A stretch of 64,000 nt of DNA from Scytonema millei VB511283 (GCF_000817735.3 NZ_JTJC03000001.1:381710-445709); one strand, 5' to 3'; counted from the stretch's first letter, positions 15,256 through 24,851 are shown. Numbers and translations are program-made. Notes: a model not told the origin generated them from the letters alone.

Positions 15256-15407
15256 TAATAGTGTGTCACTTAAGACTCCATTCTTAAACAGGGATTAAAA
15301 TATGCAAGACGGTTATAGCTTTGAAATGGGACTCGTAGTTGTTACGAGCGATCGCGTTGGTGTGATGGGATTTATCCGCTATTTTTAGGAGTGAACAACC
15401 AAAGCTG

Positions 15408-17642
15408 ATGGAACCAGATTCAACAGGGCAAAGTTCATCTGGAAAATTTTCCGATCGCCACCAAAGTGGGCGATCTTCAGGTAGTTCCCAGACATCTTCT
15501 ATTAAATCTCGCTACAAACCCCTCTACTTTCGGTTCTGGTTTTGGTTGCTTGTGGGTTTTGGCGGCGGGCTAGCAGCATTGAGTAGTGTTTGGTTATCTA
15601 TAGAGAGTAGTCTACCACCTGCTGATGAGTTATCCGCTACCGTGCGGAGTCAAACGCTGACGATCGCGGCTGGGGATGGCACAATTTTACAGCAGCAAGG
15701 TCCAGCAACTAGAGAACCGTTGAAAATAGGGCAAATTCCCAAGCCTCTAGTTCAAGCTTTTATTGCTTCGGAAGACAGGCGCTTTTATCAACATCGCGGT
15801 TTCGATCGCCAGGGAATTGTCAGGGCAGTCTGGGCAAATTTGCGCTCTGCTAATTTAGTAGAAGGTGGTAGTACCATTACGCAACAACTGGCACGAATTC
15901 TTTTTTTAAACCAAGAGCGCAGTCTGTGGCGCAAGCTCAAAGAGATTCGTCTAGCGATGAAACTTGAAGAGAATTTGAGCAAAGACCAAATTTTAGAGCG
16001 TTATCTCAACTCAGTTTATTTGGGACAAGGGGCTTATGGGGTAGCAGACGCGGCTTGGGTTTATTTCAGCAAGTCAGTTAATCAGCTTACACTCTCTGAG
16101 ATGGCGACAATTGCTGGACTAGCACCAGCACCCAATTTTTATTCTCCTACAGTGAATAAATCGGCAGCAATTGGGCGGCGCAACTTAGTATTGCAGCGGA
16201 TGCAGGAGGATGGAGTCATTACTGCATCTGAGGCGATGGCAGCGAAAAATGCACCTTTAACAGTAAAAACAAGTTCTCCCAAACGGCTTCAAGCTAAAGC
16301 TTCCTACTTTACTACCTACATTCAACGAGAACTACCCAAATACGTTCCTGCGGATGTCCTTAAAGCAGGCGGGCTGACTGTAGAAACTAGCCTCAATCCT
16401 AAATGGCAGCAAGCAGCGGAAGCAGTTGTGTTAAAAACTGTAACCGAGAATGGAAAATGGCAAAGATTCGAGCAAGCCGCACTAGTAGCGATCGATCCTC
16501 GTAACGGCGAAGTGAGGGCAATGGTGGGGGGAACGGATTTCGGAAAACACCAGTTCAATCGCGCTACCCAAGCCCAAAGACAACCAGGATCGACATTCAA
16601 AGGATTTGTCTATACAGCTGCGATCGCTAGCGGTCTTTCTCCTTACAAACAATACCTCGACTCTCCCTTTAAAGTCGATGGTTACGAACCGAAAAACTTC
16701 AGCGAAAGGTTTCGGGGCGAAATGTCGATGCGGGATGCCCTCGCTGCTTCAATTAACGTAGTGGCAGTCAAGGTATTAATGGATGTAGGCTTCGATCCTA
16801 CAATTAAACTCGCCCAATCGATGGGAATTAAATCGCCCTTAATCCCTGCCTATTCCCTAGCTTTAGGTTCGGCAGAAGTCAATTTGTTGGAATTGAGCAG
16901 CGCCTATGGTTCTTTAGCGACCGGGGGAATGCATACAGCAGCTCATGGCATCCGGCGAATTCGCGATCGCAGCGGTAATATTATCTACGATGCTAAGTTT
17001 ACATCTCAGCGCGTTTTAGACCCAGATAGTGCGGCGATCGCCACTTGGATGTTAAGAAATGTCATCACTGCTGGAACTGGCGGTGCGGCAGCTTTGGCAG
17101 ATCGTTCTGTCGCAGGTAAAACTGGTACATCAGACAAAGCTCGCGATTTATGGTTCGTCGGCTACATTCCCCAACTCGTTACCGGAGTTTGGTTAGGAAA
17201 CGATAACAATCAACCCACAGCAGGTAGTAGCAGCACGGCAGCCTATGCCTGGAATCGGTTTATGGTGCAAGCCGTGGAAGGCATGGAAGTAGAGAAATTT
17301 GCTGCTTTACCCAACTTAGACAACCGCAAACCTAGTATTAAACGACAGCCAGTTAAACCCAGAAGAATATCGATTGGCAAAATCACCGACCAAAATAGCG
17401 AAGGTGGTTCTCTACGCCAAGGCGAAAACTCAGAAAATTACCAACCTACCCGCAGAAGACGCAGACGCGATCGACAAAGCCAAGAACTGCGTCACAGTCG
17501 CTGGCGATCGCGCTTGCAGCGTCAAACCCCCGCTGCCGACCCACAACGCTACAATCGACTCATGGATCGCTTGCGTCAAAATCGCATTCCTCGCCAACCA
17601 AGCCTATTTCCAAGCCAAGAAACCCCGACAGATCGGGAGTAG
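15408..17642 (+). CDS. Bifunctional penicillin-binding protein 1A family (transglycosylase/transpeptidase)
   Basis: The 744-residue class A PBP builds peptidoglycan. A Ser-rich cytoplasmic head precedes one transmembrane helix (about 41-62). The GT51 domain has SEDRRFYQHRG with catalytic Glu122, then GGSTITQQLARI and ERYLNSVYLGQGAYGV. The transpeptidase domain has catalytic Ser395 in PGSTFK, the SIN motif, and KTGTS from Lys571. The C-terminal tail from about residue 660 is strongly basic (RRRRRRDRQ) and probably disordered. The start ATG follows TTTTTAGGAGTGAAC. The stop lies exactly where a repeat patch begins. Confidence 0.93.
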   Translation: MEPDSTGQSSSGKFSDRHQSGRSSGSSQTSSIKSRYKPLYFRFWFWLLVGFGGGLAALSSVWLSIESSLPPADELSATVRSQTLTIAAGDGTILQQQGPATREPLKIGQIPKPLVQAFIASEDRRFYQHRGFDRQGIVRAVWANLRSANLVEGGSTITQQLARILFLNQERSLWRKLKEIRLAMKLEENLSKDQILERYLNSVYLGQGAYGVADAAWVYFSKSVNQLTLSEMATIAGLAPAPNFYSPTVNKSAAIGRRNLVLQRMQEDGVITASEAMAAKNAPLTVKTSSPKRLQAKASYFTTYIQRELPKYVPADVLKAGGLTVETSLNPKWQQAAEAVVLKTVTENGKWQRFEQAALVAIDPRNGEVRAMVGGTDFGKHQFNRATQAQRQPGSTFKGFVYTAAIASGLSPYKQYLDSPFKVDGYEPKNFSERFRGEMSMRDALAASINVVAVKVLMDVGFDPTIKLAQSMGIKSPLIPAYSLALGSAEVNLLELSSAYGSLATGGMHTAAHGIRRIRDRSGNIIYDAKFTSQRVLDPDSAAIATWMLRNVITAGTGGAAALADRSVAGKTGTSDKARDLWFVGYIPQLVTGVWLGNDNNQPTAGSSSTAAYAWNRFMVQAVEGMEVEKFAALPNLDNRKPSIKRQPVKPRRISIGKITDQNSEGGSLRQGENSENYQPTRRRRRRDRQSQELRHSRWRSRLQRQTPAADPQRYNRLMDRLRQNRIPRQPSLFPSQETPTDRE

Positions 17643-17762
17643 AGAGTCGGGAGTCGGGTTAAGAGAGCTGGGGGAGCTGGGGAGGCTGAGGGAGAAAAGA
17701 ACCAATCAACTACCAACTACCACTCTTCACTGATAACTGATAACTGATAACCGATAACTGAC
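17640..17762. repeat. Repeat patch after the PBP1A gene
   Basis: GAGTCGGGAGTCGGG, GGGGAGCTGGGGAGGCTG, CAACTACCAACTACC and TGATAACTGATAACTGATAACC runs. No gene. Confidence 0.75.
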
Positions 17763-17854
17763 GTTTAAGGAATTTGTAAGAGTCCAAAAAAACATGACGA
17801 GCTAGACTGAAGGGGAACTCTCCTTGGAAAGTGCAGAGCTTAGCGTAGAATCTT

Positions 17855-19351
17855 ATGGCACAGCAAAGCTTTGGTGTGATTGGACTAGCGGTGATGGGTG
17901 AAAACCTTGCCCTAAATGTCGAGCGTAATGGTTTTCCCATCGCAGTTTACAATCGTACTCCCGAAAAAACCGATGCATTCATGGCGGAACGGGCGCAGGG
18001 CAAAAACGCCGTCGCTACCTACTCCTTAGAAGAATTTGTCAATGCCCTAGAACGCCCCCGCAAGATTTTGATCATGGTCAAAGCTGGTGCGCCAGTGGAT
18101 GCCGTAATTCAGCAGCTCAAACCCTTGTTGGATGAAGGCGACATTATCATTGATGGCGGTAACTCGCTATATGAGGATACGGCACGACGCACCCGCGAAT
18201 TAGAACCGGAAGGCTTCCGCTTCATCGGTATGGGTGTAAGCGGTGGCGAAGAAGGGGCATTGAATGGTCCTAGCTTAATGCCTGGGGGAACGAAAAGTTC
18301 CTACGAATATTTGTCACCGATTTTTAATAAAATTGCCGCTCAAGTAGAAGATGGTCCCTGTGTGACTTATATCGGTCCTGGGGGCGCGGGTCACTACGTC
18401 AAAATGGTTCACAATGGTATTGAGTACGGCGATATGCAGTTGATTGCCGAAGCCTATAGCCTTCTCAAAGATGGTTTGGGCTTGGATAATCGGCAACTGC
18501 ACGAAATTTTTACCGAGTGGAATACTACTGACGAACTCAATTCCTACCTGATTGAGATTACCGCAGATATTTTCCGCTATATCGACCCCGACACTAAGAA
18601 TCACTTGGTCGATATGATTCTCGATTCTGCCGGACAAAAAGGTACAGGGCGCTGGACGGTGCAAAGTGCTTTGGAGTTTGGGGTGTGTATTCCTACAATT
18701 ACGGCAGCGGTAAACGCGCGCATTATGTCCTCGTACAAGCAAGAACGGGTAGCTGCATCCCAAATGCTACCTGGTCCTACAGGAACGTATCAGGGTGATG
18801 CGAAGGCATTCGTCAATATGGTGCGCGATGCATTGTATTGTTCTAAAATCTGCTCTTACGCTCAAGGAATGGCACTGTTGGCAACAGCTTCCAAAGAGTA
18901 TGCTTACGACCTGAATTTGAGCGAAATGGCGCGAATTTGGAAAGGTGGCTGTATTATTCGCGCTGGATTTTTAGGTAAGATTCAGAGTGCTTTCATTGAA
19001 AATCCGAACTTACCCAACTTGCTATTGGCTCCAGAGTTTAAACAAACAATCCTCGATCGCCAAGATGCATGGCGGGAAGTTTTAGCAGCGGCGGCGAAAC
19101 TCGGCATTCCCGTACCTGCGTTTAGTGCGTCGTTAGATTATTTTGACAGCTATCGACGCGATCGCTTGCCCCAAAACCTGACGCAAGCTCAACGCGACTA
19201 TTTCGGCGCTCACACTTACGAACGTACTGACAAAGAAGGCTTCTTCCATACTGAGTGGACGAAGTTCTCCGAGGAATCGGTACAAACTTCTACCCCAGAA
19301 CCGCTACAAGCGGATCAACCAACTACACCTCAACCAACAGGCAGCCGTTAG
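17855..19351 (+). CDS. gnd: 6-phosphogluconate dehydrogenase, decarboxylating
   Basis: Gnd oxidises 6-phosphogluconate to ribulose-5-P with NADP+ in the oxidative pentose phosphate pathway. The 498 residues show the nucleotide-binding start [28 protein letters not shown], the substrate motif [19 protein letters not shown] and the catalytic [17 protein letters not shown]-terminal residues 475-498 form a Thr/Pro/Gln-rich extension not usual for the family. It is followed directly by a strong hairpin terminator at 19361. Confidence 0.96.
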   Translation: MAQQSFGVIGLAVMGENLALNVERNGFPIAVYNRTPEKTDAFMAERAQGKNAVATYSLEEFVNALERPRKILIMVKAGAPVDAVIQQLKPLLDEGDIIIDGGNSLYEDTARRTRELEPEGFRFIGMGVSGGEEGALNGPSLMPGGTKSSYEYLSPIFNKIAAQVEDGPCVTYIGPGGAGHYVKMVHNGIEYGDMQLIAEAYSLLKDGLGLDNRQLHEIFTEWNTTDELNSYLIEITADIFRYIDPDTKNHLVDMILDSAGQKGTGRWTVQSALEFGVCIPTITAAVNARIMSSYKQERVAASQMLPGPTGTYQGDAKAFVNMVRDALYCSKICSYAQGMALLATASKEYAYDLNLSEMARIWKGGCIIRAGFLGKIQSAFIENPNLPNLLLAPEFKQTILDRQDAWREVLAAAAKLGIPVPAFSASLDYFDSYRRDRLPQNLTQAQRDYFGAHTYERTDKEGFFHTEWTKFSEESVQTSTPEPLQADQPTTPQPTGSR

Positions 19352-19360
19352 GAAAGATAA

Positions 19361-19383
19361 AGGGTGCGTTATCAACGCACCCT
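19361..19383. terminator. Bidirectional hairpin terminator
   Basis: AGGGTGCGTT (19361-19370) pairs with AACGCACCCT (19374-19383) around a three-base loop, between convergent gnd and the small secreted protein gene. Confidence 0.75.
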
Positions 19384-19395
19384 ACAAGTATTTAC

Positions 19396-19728
19396 TTAAA
19401 AACCAATCCTGATTTGCACGGAATTACGACGTGGATAGTAATATCGTCCGTGCTTGTAGCGGCGATGGTTTCTTCGACCATATCTGTATGGATCGTAAAA
19501 GCGATCGTACCCATACCAATCAGGACGATAAAGTCGATAGCGCGAACGGCGATGCCAATCGCGTCTGTAGCGTCGATGATAGTCGCGGTCGCGCCATCCA
19601 GAGGGAACGACAATAATTCCAGCGCGATCGCCGATCGTTACGCCAAAATCTACGTCAGTTTCGGCTTTAGCGGGTGCTGCGGTGCAGATTGTCAGTAATG
19701 CAGTCAGTGCGAGAATTTCAGCTTTCAT
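19396..19728 (-). CDS. Small exported Arg/Tyr-rich protein
   Basis: From the Met at 19728 (an upstream Met lies at 19734) a signal peptide is predicted: KAEILALTALLTICTAAPAKA, with an AxA cleavage site. The mature part of about 85 residues is very rich in Arg, Tyr, His and Asp (RDRDYHRRYRRDWHRRSRYR, YDRFYDPYRYGRRNHRRY). I do not recognise a family. Similar low-complexity basic exported proteins occur in many cyanobacteria. It may bind polyanions or metal at the cell surface (inference). Confidence 0.65.
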   Translation of the reverse strand: MKAEILALTALLTICTAAPAKAETDVDFGVTIGDRAGIIVVPSGWRDRDYHRRYRRDWHRRSRYRLYRPDWYGYDRFYDPYRYGRRNHRRYKHGRYYYPRRNSVQIRIGF

Positions 19729-19784
19729 TGCCACTCACCTCGAAAACCAGCGAGGATGAGAACGCGATTCAATTTATACTCTCA

Positions 19785-19945
19785 GTTTATCAGTTATCAG
19801 TTATCAGTTATCAGTGGTTAGTGGCTGGTGGCTAGAAAAGAGTCTAGTCACTAATCACCAGCCACCAACCACTCGCGATCGACCGTCAAGCGTCAACACA
19901 TCCGTGTAGCGAGCGCGTTTACCGTCAACCGTCAACTGTCAACCA
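19785..19945. repeat. Dense short tandem repeat spacer
   Basis: TTATCAG runs, GGCTGGTGGCTAG, TAGTCACTAATCACC, then GTCAACCGTCAACTGTCAAC. It lies between two divergent genes. No coding or RNA feature is recognised. Confidence 0.7.
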
Positions 19946-20001
19946 ACAACGCTCGACCAAATATACAATAGATAAAATCTATCTTAGGGAAGATATAATG
20001 T

Positions 20002-21027
20002 ATGTCCCTTGCTGCTGAGTTAGATGCGACTGAAGAAATTACTGTTATTAAAGTCAGGGGTGCGATCGCCCATGCAGTAGCGGGACGGTTGCGGGTGCGC
20101 TTGCTTCAACCAATTGAAGACATAGCTTATGCTCAATTGGAGCAACAAATTATGTCTTTGACATGTGTTGAAAGTGTCAGAGTCAATACTACAGTAGGAT
20201 GTTTGACTATTACTTATGAGGTAAGTCAGTTTCCTGGTGCTGCTATTCCACCTGTGGAGTTACTAGCAGCGATCGCGCAGGTAAGCAGTCTACAAATCGA
20301 TTTAGATACAAATACATCAAATAGTATTAATTTCGATCGCCAGCCCGACCCAGCTCAAATACAATTGAGAACATTCGGTGCAGCCTTGGTTGGTGGAGCG
20401 GTAGGAGATATGTTTGGCGGCGCTGTCGGTGCTACAGCGGGAGCAATCTTCATGGGACCCGCAGGCGCTATTTTAGGCGGTCAGATTGGTGTTTTTGTGG
20501 GTAGCATTATTGGCGCTCAAATTGGCGCTGAAACCGTGCAACAGGTTGACCAGTTTGTTTGGTTAGCTGATACTCAAGGAACTAAACTAACAGCAGAGCA
20601 AATTGCCCAAACTCTGCAAAAGAGAACCAGCGAAAAAATTGGCGAAACTACCGGACAAATTTTTGGCGCAGTTGCGGGGAAGGTGGTTTTAGGACCAACG
20701 GGAGCAATTTTTGGTTCAATTGTCGGTGGTGCTATTGGCGCTCAGCTAGGAGAAGACACGGCAAGTTCTGCAACTCTCCAGAAATCGCCAGCAACGACTC
20801 AGCAATGGTTGGTTAATACAACTCAAAAGTTTGTGGGTGAAACTGCCACAGCAACGGTAGGTGGGGCTGTTGGCAAGATAATACTTGGTTCTCCAGGGCA
20901 ACAGATGGGTTTGCAGTTGGGCAAGCGGATTTCTAAAATAGTTGACTGGAATGCTACGACACACCAAGTTGTAAATATTACACCTACGCCACAGTTATCG
21001 GTAGAAAATCCTCAGAGCGATCGCTAA
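20002..21027 (+). CDS. HMA-like N-terminal domain plus glycine-zipper membrane protein
   Basis: The product has 341 residues. Residues 15-95 look like a heavy-metal-associated (HMA_2-type) ferredoxin fold (AVAGRLRVRLLQPIED, VESVRVNTTVGCLTITYE) but lack the CxxC metal motif. Three Gly-rich hydrophobic blocks follow: GAALVGGAVGDMFGGAVGAT near 128-180, IFGAVAGKVVLGPTGAIFGS near 220-250 and ATVGGAVGKIILGS near 288-305. These resemble glycine zippers that pack in membranes. No function is established. The spacing suggests three hairpin insertions in a membrane. It is single on its strand with a repeat-rich upstream region. Confidence 0.7.
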   Translation: MSLAAELDATEEITVIKVRGAIAHAVAGRLRVRLLQPIEDIAYAQLEQQIMSLTCVESVRVNTTVGCLTITYEVSQFPGAAIPPVELLAAIAQVSSLQIDLDTNTSNSINFDRQPDPAQIQLRTFGAALVGGAVGDMFGGAVGATAGAIFMGPAGAILGGQIGVFVGSIIGAQIGAETVQQVDQFVWLADTQGTKLTAEQIAQTLQKRTSEKIGETTGQIFGAVAGKVVLGPTGAIFGSIVGGAIGAQLGEDTASSATLQKSPATTQQWLVNTTQKFVGETATATVGGAVGKIILGSPGQQMGLQLGKRISKIVDWNATTHQVVNITPTPQLSVENPQSDR

Positions 21028-21078
21028 CCCTGCTAGTTTTGTAAATTCAGCAGTAAGATTGGGGAGTCGATCGACTTT

Positions 21079-22050
21079 TTGACTGTGCTGGGCATTCTGA
21101 TAGTTCTCCTATCTTCCTTTGTCTTATCGTTCCATAACATCACCGTTCGAGTTCTATTTGCAGAGCATCTCGTTCTCGGTTTATTTCTCTTGGGTGGATA
21201 CGTCAAACCCGATTTGCCTAACTCGTTCTTACTGATGTTCATGCGAATGCTGCTGGTGGTTCCACTCATGGCATTTCTCGCACCCAAGTTGTACCCGTCT
21301 GCATGGAAAGAATGTATAAACTTATTTAACCGCGATCGCCGCGATGTTTTGGTGCAGGCATTTGGCTGTGGAGTATTGATGTTTGTCTATGTTGCTACGC
21401 TCTACGTTGCCATTGGTTTGATTCCAACTGGCATCGCCATGACGCTATTTTTCACCTATCCCATATTTACGGCACTACTAGCTTGGCAGTTTTTTGGCGA
21501 TCGCCCGACGTTGTTTCGCTGGATCGTCATGGGCATCATTTTAGTAGGTAGCGCCTTGACCATTCCTCAATCTACACCGACTCAGAATAATTATGCAATT
21601 GCGATCGGTATTCTTGCCAGCGTCGGCTCTGGAGTCGTATATGCTCTTTATACGGTAATTGCTCAAAAATGTTTTGAAAAACTGCATCCAATTCCCTTCA
21701 CTTGGATTAGTTTTGCTACCACACTACTGCTTTCTGGCGTGAGCTTGCTATTCTGGCAACTTCCCTATAACAATCTTGCCTGGACACCTCTATGGATTGG
21801 CGGGATATTTTCAGGATTAGTAAGTTTTCTCGGACACATTTTGAATAATATTGGTATTCGCGCGATTGGCGCAACAGCAGCCTCGATAATTGGCTCTAGT
21901 AGTCCGGCATTGACGGCATTAGTTGCTTGGATCGTAATTCACGAAACCTTAAATGCAATTCAGATTTTAGGTATTGGGATTGTTACTTTAGGTATTGCTT
22001 TACTGAGTGGAGAACGAGCTGTAATTAAGCGATCGCATCACCCTAATTGA
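21079..22050 (+). CDS. EamA/DMT-family transporter
   Basis: A 323-residue integral membrane protein with about ten hydrophobic helices in two EamA halves. The second half opens with AIGILASVGSGVVYALYTVIAQK and contains ASIIGSSSPALTALVAWIVIHETLN, a typical EamA block. These proteins export metabolites or amino acids; the substrate is unknown. The best start is a TTG at 21079. The gene converges on mtnC with a few bases between stops. Confidence 0.85.
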   Translation: MTVLGILIVLLSSFVLSFHNITVRVLFAEHLVLGLFLLGGYVKPDLPNSFLLMFMRMLLVVPLMAFLAPKLYPSAWKECINLFNRDRRDVLVQAFGCGVLMFVYVATLYVAIGLIPTGIAMTLFFTYPIFTALLAWQFFGDRPTLFRWIVMGIILVGSALTIPQSTPTQNNYAIAIGILASVGSGVVYALYTVIAQKCFEKLHPIPFTWISFATTLLLSGVSLLFWQLPYNNLAWTPLWIGGIFSGLVSFLGHILNNIGIRAIGATAASIIGSSSPALTALVAWIVIHETLNAIQILGIGIVTLGIALLSGERAVIKRSHHPN

Positions 22051-22053
22051 AGC

Positions 22054-22782
22054 TCAAACATTATCAAAACTGTCAATAACCGAAAACCCTTCTGAATCTA
22101 ATGTTCGATTGCCCAATCGCAGAGAAAAGAGCGTTTGCATTCCCGCCACATCAGCAGCTTTTAGTTCTGCTGTTACATCTGAAATAAAGAGAATTTGCCT
22201 TGGTAATATACCGATTGCCTGGGCAATTTTGCGATAACTTTCTGCTTCTTTTTTTGAGCCAGTTTCAGTATCGAAATAACCGCTCAAATACTGAGTTAAA
22301 TCGCCTGCTTCAGAATATTGAAATAGCAATTTTTGTGCTTGAACGCTACCTGACGAAAAGATATATAATCGTTTACCTTCGCGAGTCCAACGTTCAAATG
22401 CAAGTTTAACATCAGGAAAAAGTTGCGATCGCAGAGTTCCATCTCGATAACCGCTTTCCCAAATTTTCCCTTGTAACGATTTGAGTCCAGTAGATTTGCG
22501 ATCGCTTGCAATTAGGTAATGAATGTATGGTATGGCGGCGGTTGCCGAGTCATCTACCCATGCAGGTACAGTCAACCCCTGAGTAACATCGGCTGCGTAC
22601 TCTTGCTGCAATCGTTTTAGATCTGCTTGTACTCCGCTGTCGCGATCGTGAGTTTGTAGAAATGATTCTACCTGCTTTTGAGCAAAGGGAAACAACACGC
22701 CGAAAACGTAATCAATCGGTGTCGTAGTGCCTTCAATGTCAAGTAAGATAATATCTGCACGAGCAGAATAGCGATCGGGCAT
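22054..22782 (-). CDS. mtnC: MtnC, acireductone synthase (enolase-phosphatase E1)
   Basis: This HAD-type enzyme converts 2,3-diketo-5-methylthiopentyl-1-P to acireductone in methionine salvage. The 242 residues show DIEGTTTPIDYVFGVLFPFA with nucleophile and general-acid positions, GYRDGTLRSQLFPDV, the motif II IFSSGSVQAQKLLF, and LFISDVTAELKAADVAGM. Other salvage genes are not adjacent. Confidence 0.93.
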   Translation of the reverse strand: MPDRYSARADIILLDIEGTTTPIDYVFGVLFPFAQKQVESFLQTHDRDSGVQADLKRLQQEYAADVTQGLTVPAWVDDSATAAIPYIHYLIASDRKSTGLKSLQGKIWESGYRDGTLRSQLFPDVKLAFERWTREGKRLYIFSSGSVQAQKLLFQYSEAGDLTQYLSGYFDTETGSKKEAESYRKIAQAIGILPRQILFISDVTAELKAADVAGMQTLFSLRLGNRTLDSEGFSVIDSFDNV

Positions 22783-22953
22783 AGTTACGCAAGACTCGTT
22801 ATATGCATCAACGCGATCCAGTATACATACATGGAATAGAGATATGGCAGTCCTACCTAATTCATGAAACTCAAGCTTTTTTAGCTACTCCCTGCTATAT
22901 TTGCTGACACACCCTTTTCGTTACAATGAGAATACCTGTTGCAATACTCCTCT

Positions 22954-23247
22954 ATGAGTCAACCTGCTGCATCGATCAACATCAAACTCATTGACTCTCT
23001 GGCTCAAATTATCCTTTCCCTCACCGACGAGGAGCGCCAACTTCTAGCGCAAAAAATTCAACATTCACCGTTGTCTGATGAGGAGCATCAACATAAAAAA
23101 GAAGCTTTACAACGAGATATTACTTTGGGTGTGGAACAACTCAAAAACGGCGACTACACCGAGTATAATGATTCCTCACTACCCAACCTATTTGAAAATA
23201 TCAAGAGACGTGGTAAGCAAAGACTTGGGCAGGAGCCAGCTCAGTGA
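22954..23247 (+). CDS. Putative antitoxin of a ParDE-like pair
   Basis: A 97-residue protein from the ATG at 22954. It is small, charged and probably helical (LIDSLAQIILSLTDEERQLLAQKI, then EEHQHKKEALQRDITLGVEQLKNGDYTEY). The last part resembles cyanobacterial antitoxins paired with ParE. Its stop overlaps the toxin start by GTGA, typical of such operons. No clear DNA-binding motif is visible, so the assignment rests mainly on the neighbour. Confidence 0.7.
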   Translation: MSQPAASINIKLIDSLAQIILSLTDEERQLLAQKIQHSPLSDEEHQHKKEALQRDITLGVEQLKNGDYTEYNDSSLPNLFENIKRRGKQRLGQEPAQ

Positions 23248-23534
23248 ATCGCTTCCGTCTTTCACAACAGGCAGAACAAGACTTGGAAGATATCTGGGCT
23301 TATCTAGCACAACAGGATGAACTTCTAGCGGACAAACAGATTGCCCAAATATTAGACCGATTTCCTATGTTGTCTCAATTTTCCAATATGGGTAAACAGC
23401 GTAACAATTTACTCCCTGGACTTCGGAGCTTTCCCGTTCAGCCCTACATCGTTTTTTATACTAAAATTGCGGATGGCATCGAAATTGTTAGAGTCTTGCA
23501 CCAATCTAGAGATATTGACAGCCAGTTTTCGTAA
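23244..23534 (+). CDS. ParE/RelE-superfamily toxin
   Basis: The 96-residue product starts at a GTG overlapping the antitoxin stop. FRLSQQAEQDLEDIWAYLAQQ, LRSFPVQPYIVFYTKIADGIEIVRVLHQSRDI is a clear ParE-like pattern, with the conserved Arg, Tyr and IxRVLHxxRD end. ParE toxins poison gyrase and RelE relatives cleave mRNA; which applies is not readable. The pair lies 93 bases upstream of the reverse transcriptase gene. Confidence 0.85.
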   Translation: MNRFRLSQQAEQDLEDIWAYLAQQDELLADKQIAQILDRFPMLSQFSNMGKQRNNLLPGLRSFPVQPYIVFYTKIADGIEIVRVLHQSRDIDSQFS

Positions 23535-23627
23535 TTCGGCGATCGCATTAGTAGAGCGAGCAGCGCCTTCTACATTAATTGAATCAGTAACTTACTATAG
23601 GAGTGCGAATACCAGCCAGAGAAAAGT

Positions 23628-24674
23628 ATGGTTGTTAAACATCAAGCCACTATTCCACGCTTAATTGAAGGTAGTATCGAGCAGTTACGAAAAAAAGGAT
23701 TTCCTGAATGTAACACCGATGAAGAAATAGCAATGGCGATGAGAATTAGCGTCGAAAAACTGCGTTTTTTGGCTGGCGATCGCAACCTATCTTCTAATTC
23801 ACTTTATTCCCGCTTCCAAATTTTCAAAAAAACAGGTGAAGCAAGAACGATTTCTGCACCAACACCTGAATTGAAAGCTGCTCAAAGATGGATTTTAAAG
23901 CAGATTCTAGAAAAAATAGAAATTCATGATGCAGCACATGGCTTTTGTCGCGATCGCTCTATTGTTACTAATGCTAGTCCTCATGTAGGTAAAGATGTAA
24001 TAGTCAAGCTAGATCTACAAAACTTTTTTCAGTCAATTTTATATAAGCGTGTTAAAGAATTATTTTGCAGTTTTGGTTATTCTGAAACAGCGGCAACAAT
24101 CTTTAGTTTAATTTGCACTGTCACAAAAATAGATATCAATGGAAAAAATAGCTGTAACGATATAGAAAAACGTCACTTACCTCAAGGTTCGCCAACTAGT
24201 CCTGCTATTTCAAATCTTGTGTGCGATCGCCTCGATACGCATTTAACTAAACTTGCTCATAATTTTGGATTTTGCTATACACGGTACGCCGACGATTTAA
24301 CTTTTTCTAGTTTTGAGAAAACATCACGTCAAGTGAATAATTTAATTCATGGAAGCAAGTTAATCATTACTGAAGAAGGCTTTACAGTTAATCCTGATAA
24401 AATAAAAGTTTTGAGTAAATCCGTACAACAAGAAATAACAGGTATTATTGTCAATCAACAATTAAATTTATCTAGAAAAACGCTGAAAGCTTTTCGAGCC
24501 ACTTTATATCAAATCGAACAAGAAGGTTTGTCGGGCAAAAAATGGGGTAATTCAAATAATTTAATTGCCGCAATTACTGGATTTGCCAACTATGTAGCAA
24601 TGGTTAACCCCAGTAAAGGTGCAGAATTTCTAGCGTCAGTAGAACGGATTAAACAGAAATGCGATCGCTCCTAA
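23628..24674 (+). CDS. Retron-type reverse transcriptase
   Basis: The 348-residue RT has retron hallmarks: NASPH (115-119, the NAxxH motif), LDLQNFF, LPQGSPTSPAISNLVCDRLD, YTRYADDLTFS with catalytic Asp222/Asp223, and ITG at 270-272 in place of the retron VTG. The pattern aligns well with the Ec86 class as I recall it. No fused effector domain is present. Retrons normally carry an msr-msd RNA gene directly upstream, but only 93 bases separate this gene from the toxin gene. Codon use is AT-richer than the flanking housekeeping genes. The partner genes, if any, may be the toxin pair or the downstream RNA/slipin block. Confidence 0.88.
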   Translation: MVVKHQATIPRLIEGSIEQLRKKGFPECNTDEEIAMAMRISVEKLRFLAGDRNLSSNSLYSRFQIFKKTGEARTISAPTPELKAAQRWILKQILEKIEIHDAAHGFCRDRSIVTNASPHVGKDVIVKLDLQNFFQSILYKRVKELFCSFGYSETAATIFSLICTVTKIDINGKNSCNDIEKRHLPQGSPTSPAISNLVCDRLDTHLTKLAHNFGFCYTRYADDLTFSSFEKTSRQVNNLIHGSKLIITEEGFTVNPDKIKVLSKSVQQEITGIIVNQQLNLSRKTLKAFRATLYQIEQEGLSGKKWGNSNNLIAAITGFANYVAMVNPSKGAEFLASVERIKQKCDRS

Positions 24675-24851
24675 GTTGTTAATAAAATATACGATTTGGG
24701 TAATTTCTCGCTTGCTACTCGCAGTTATTGTGTTAAATTTATACCGAGGTAGTCGTAAAGTTACAAAGCTGTAGTACGGGTTCTGCATACCCGACTGGTA
24801 CGCTGACTCATAGTATAAGCGTATACCGCAAAGTACTTTAGCTATTTCACT
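24675..24851. other. Noncoding gap after the RT gene
   Basis: A 177-bp AT-rich region with no gene. A CGGGT/ACCCG stem with loop TCTGCAT sits at 24777-24793, and an AAAGTACTTT palindrome at 24830-24839. A promoter for the tRNA-like pair probably lies here. This is the nearest free space for a retron RNA, though downstream placement would be unusual. Confidence 0.45.

Noticed and set aside
23535-23627. Retron msr-msd RNA directly upstream of the RT
   Set aside because: 93 bases is too short for a usual msr-msd, and no a1/a2 inverted pair was seen.
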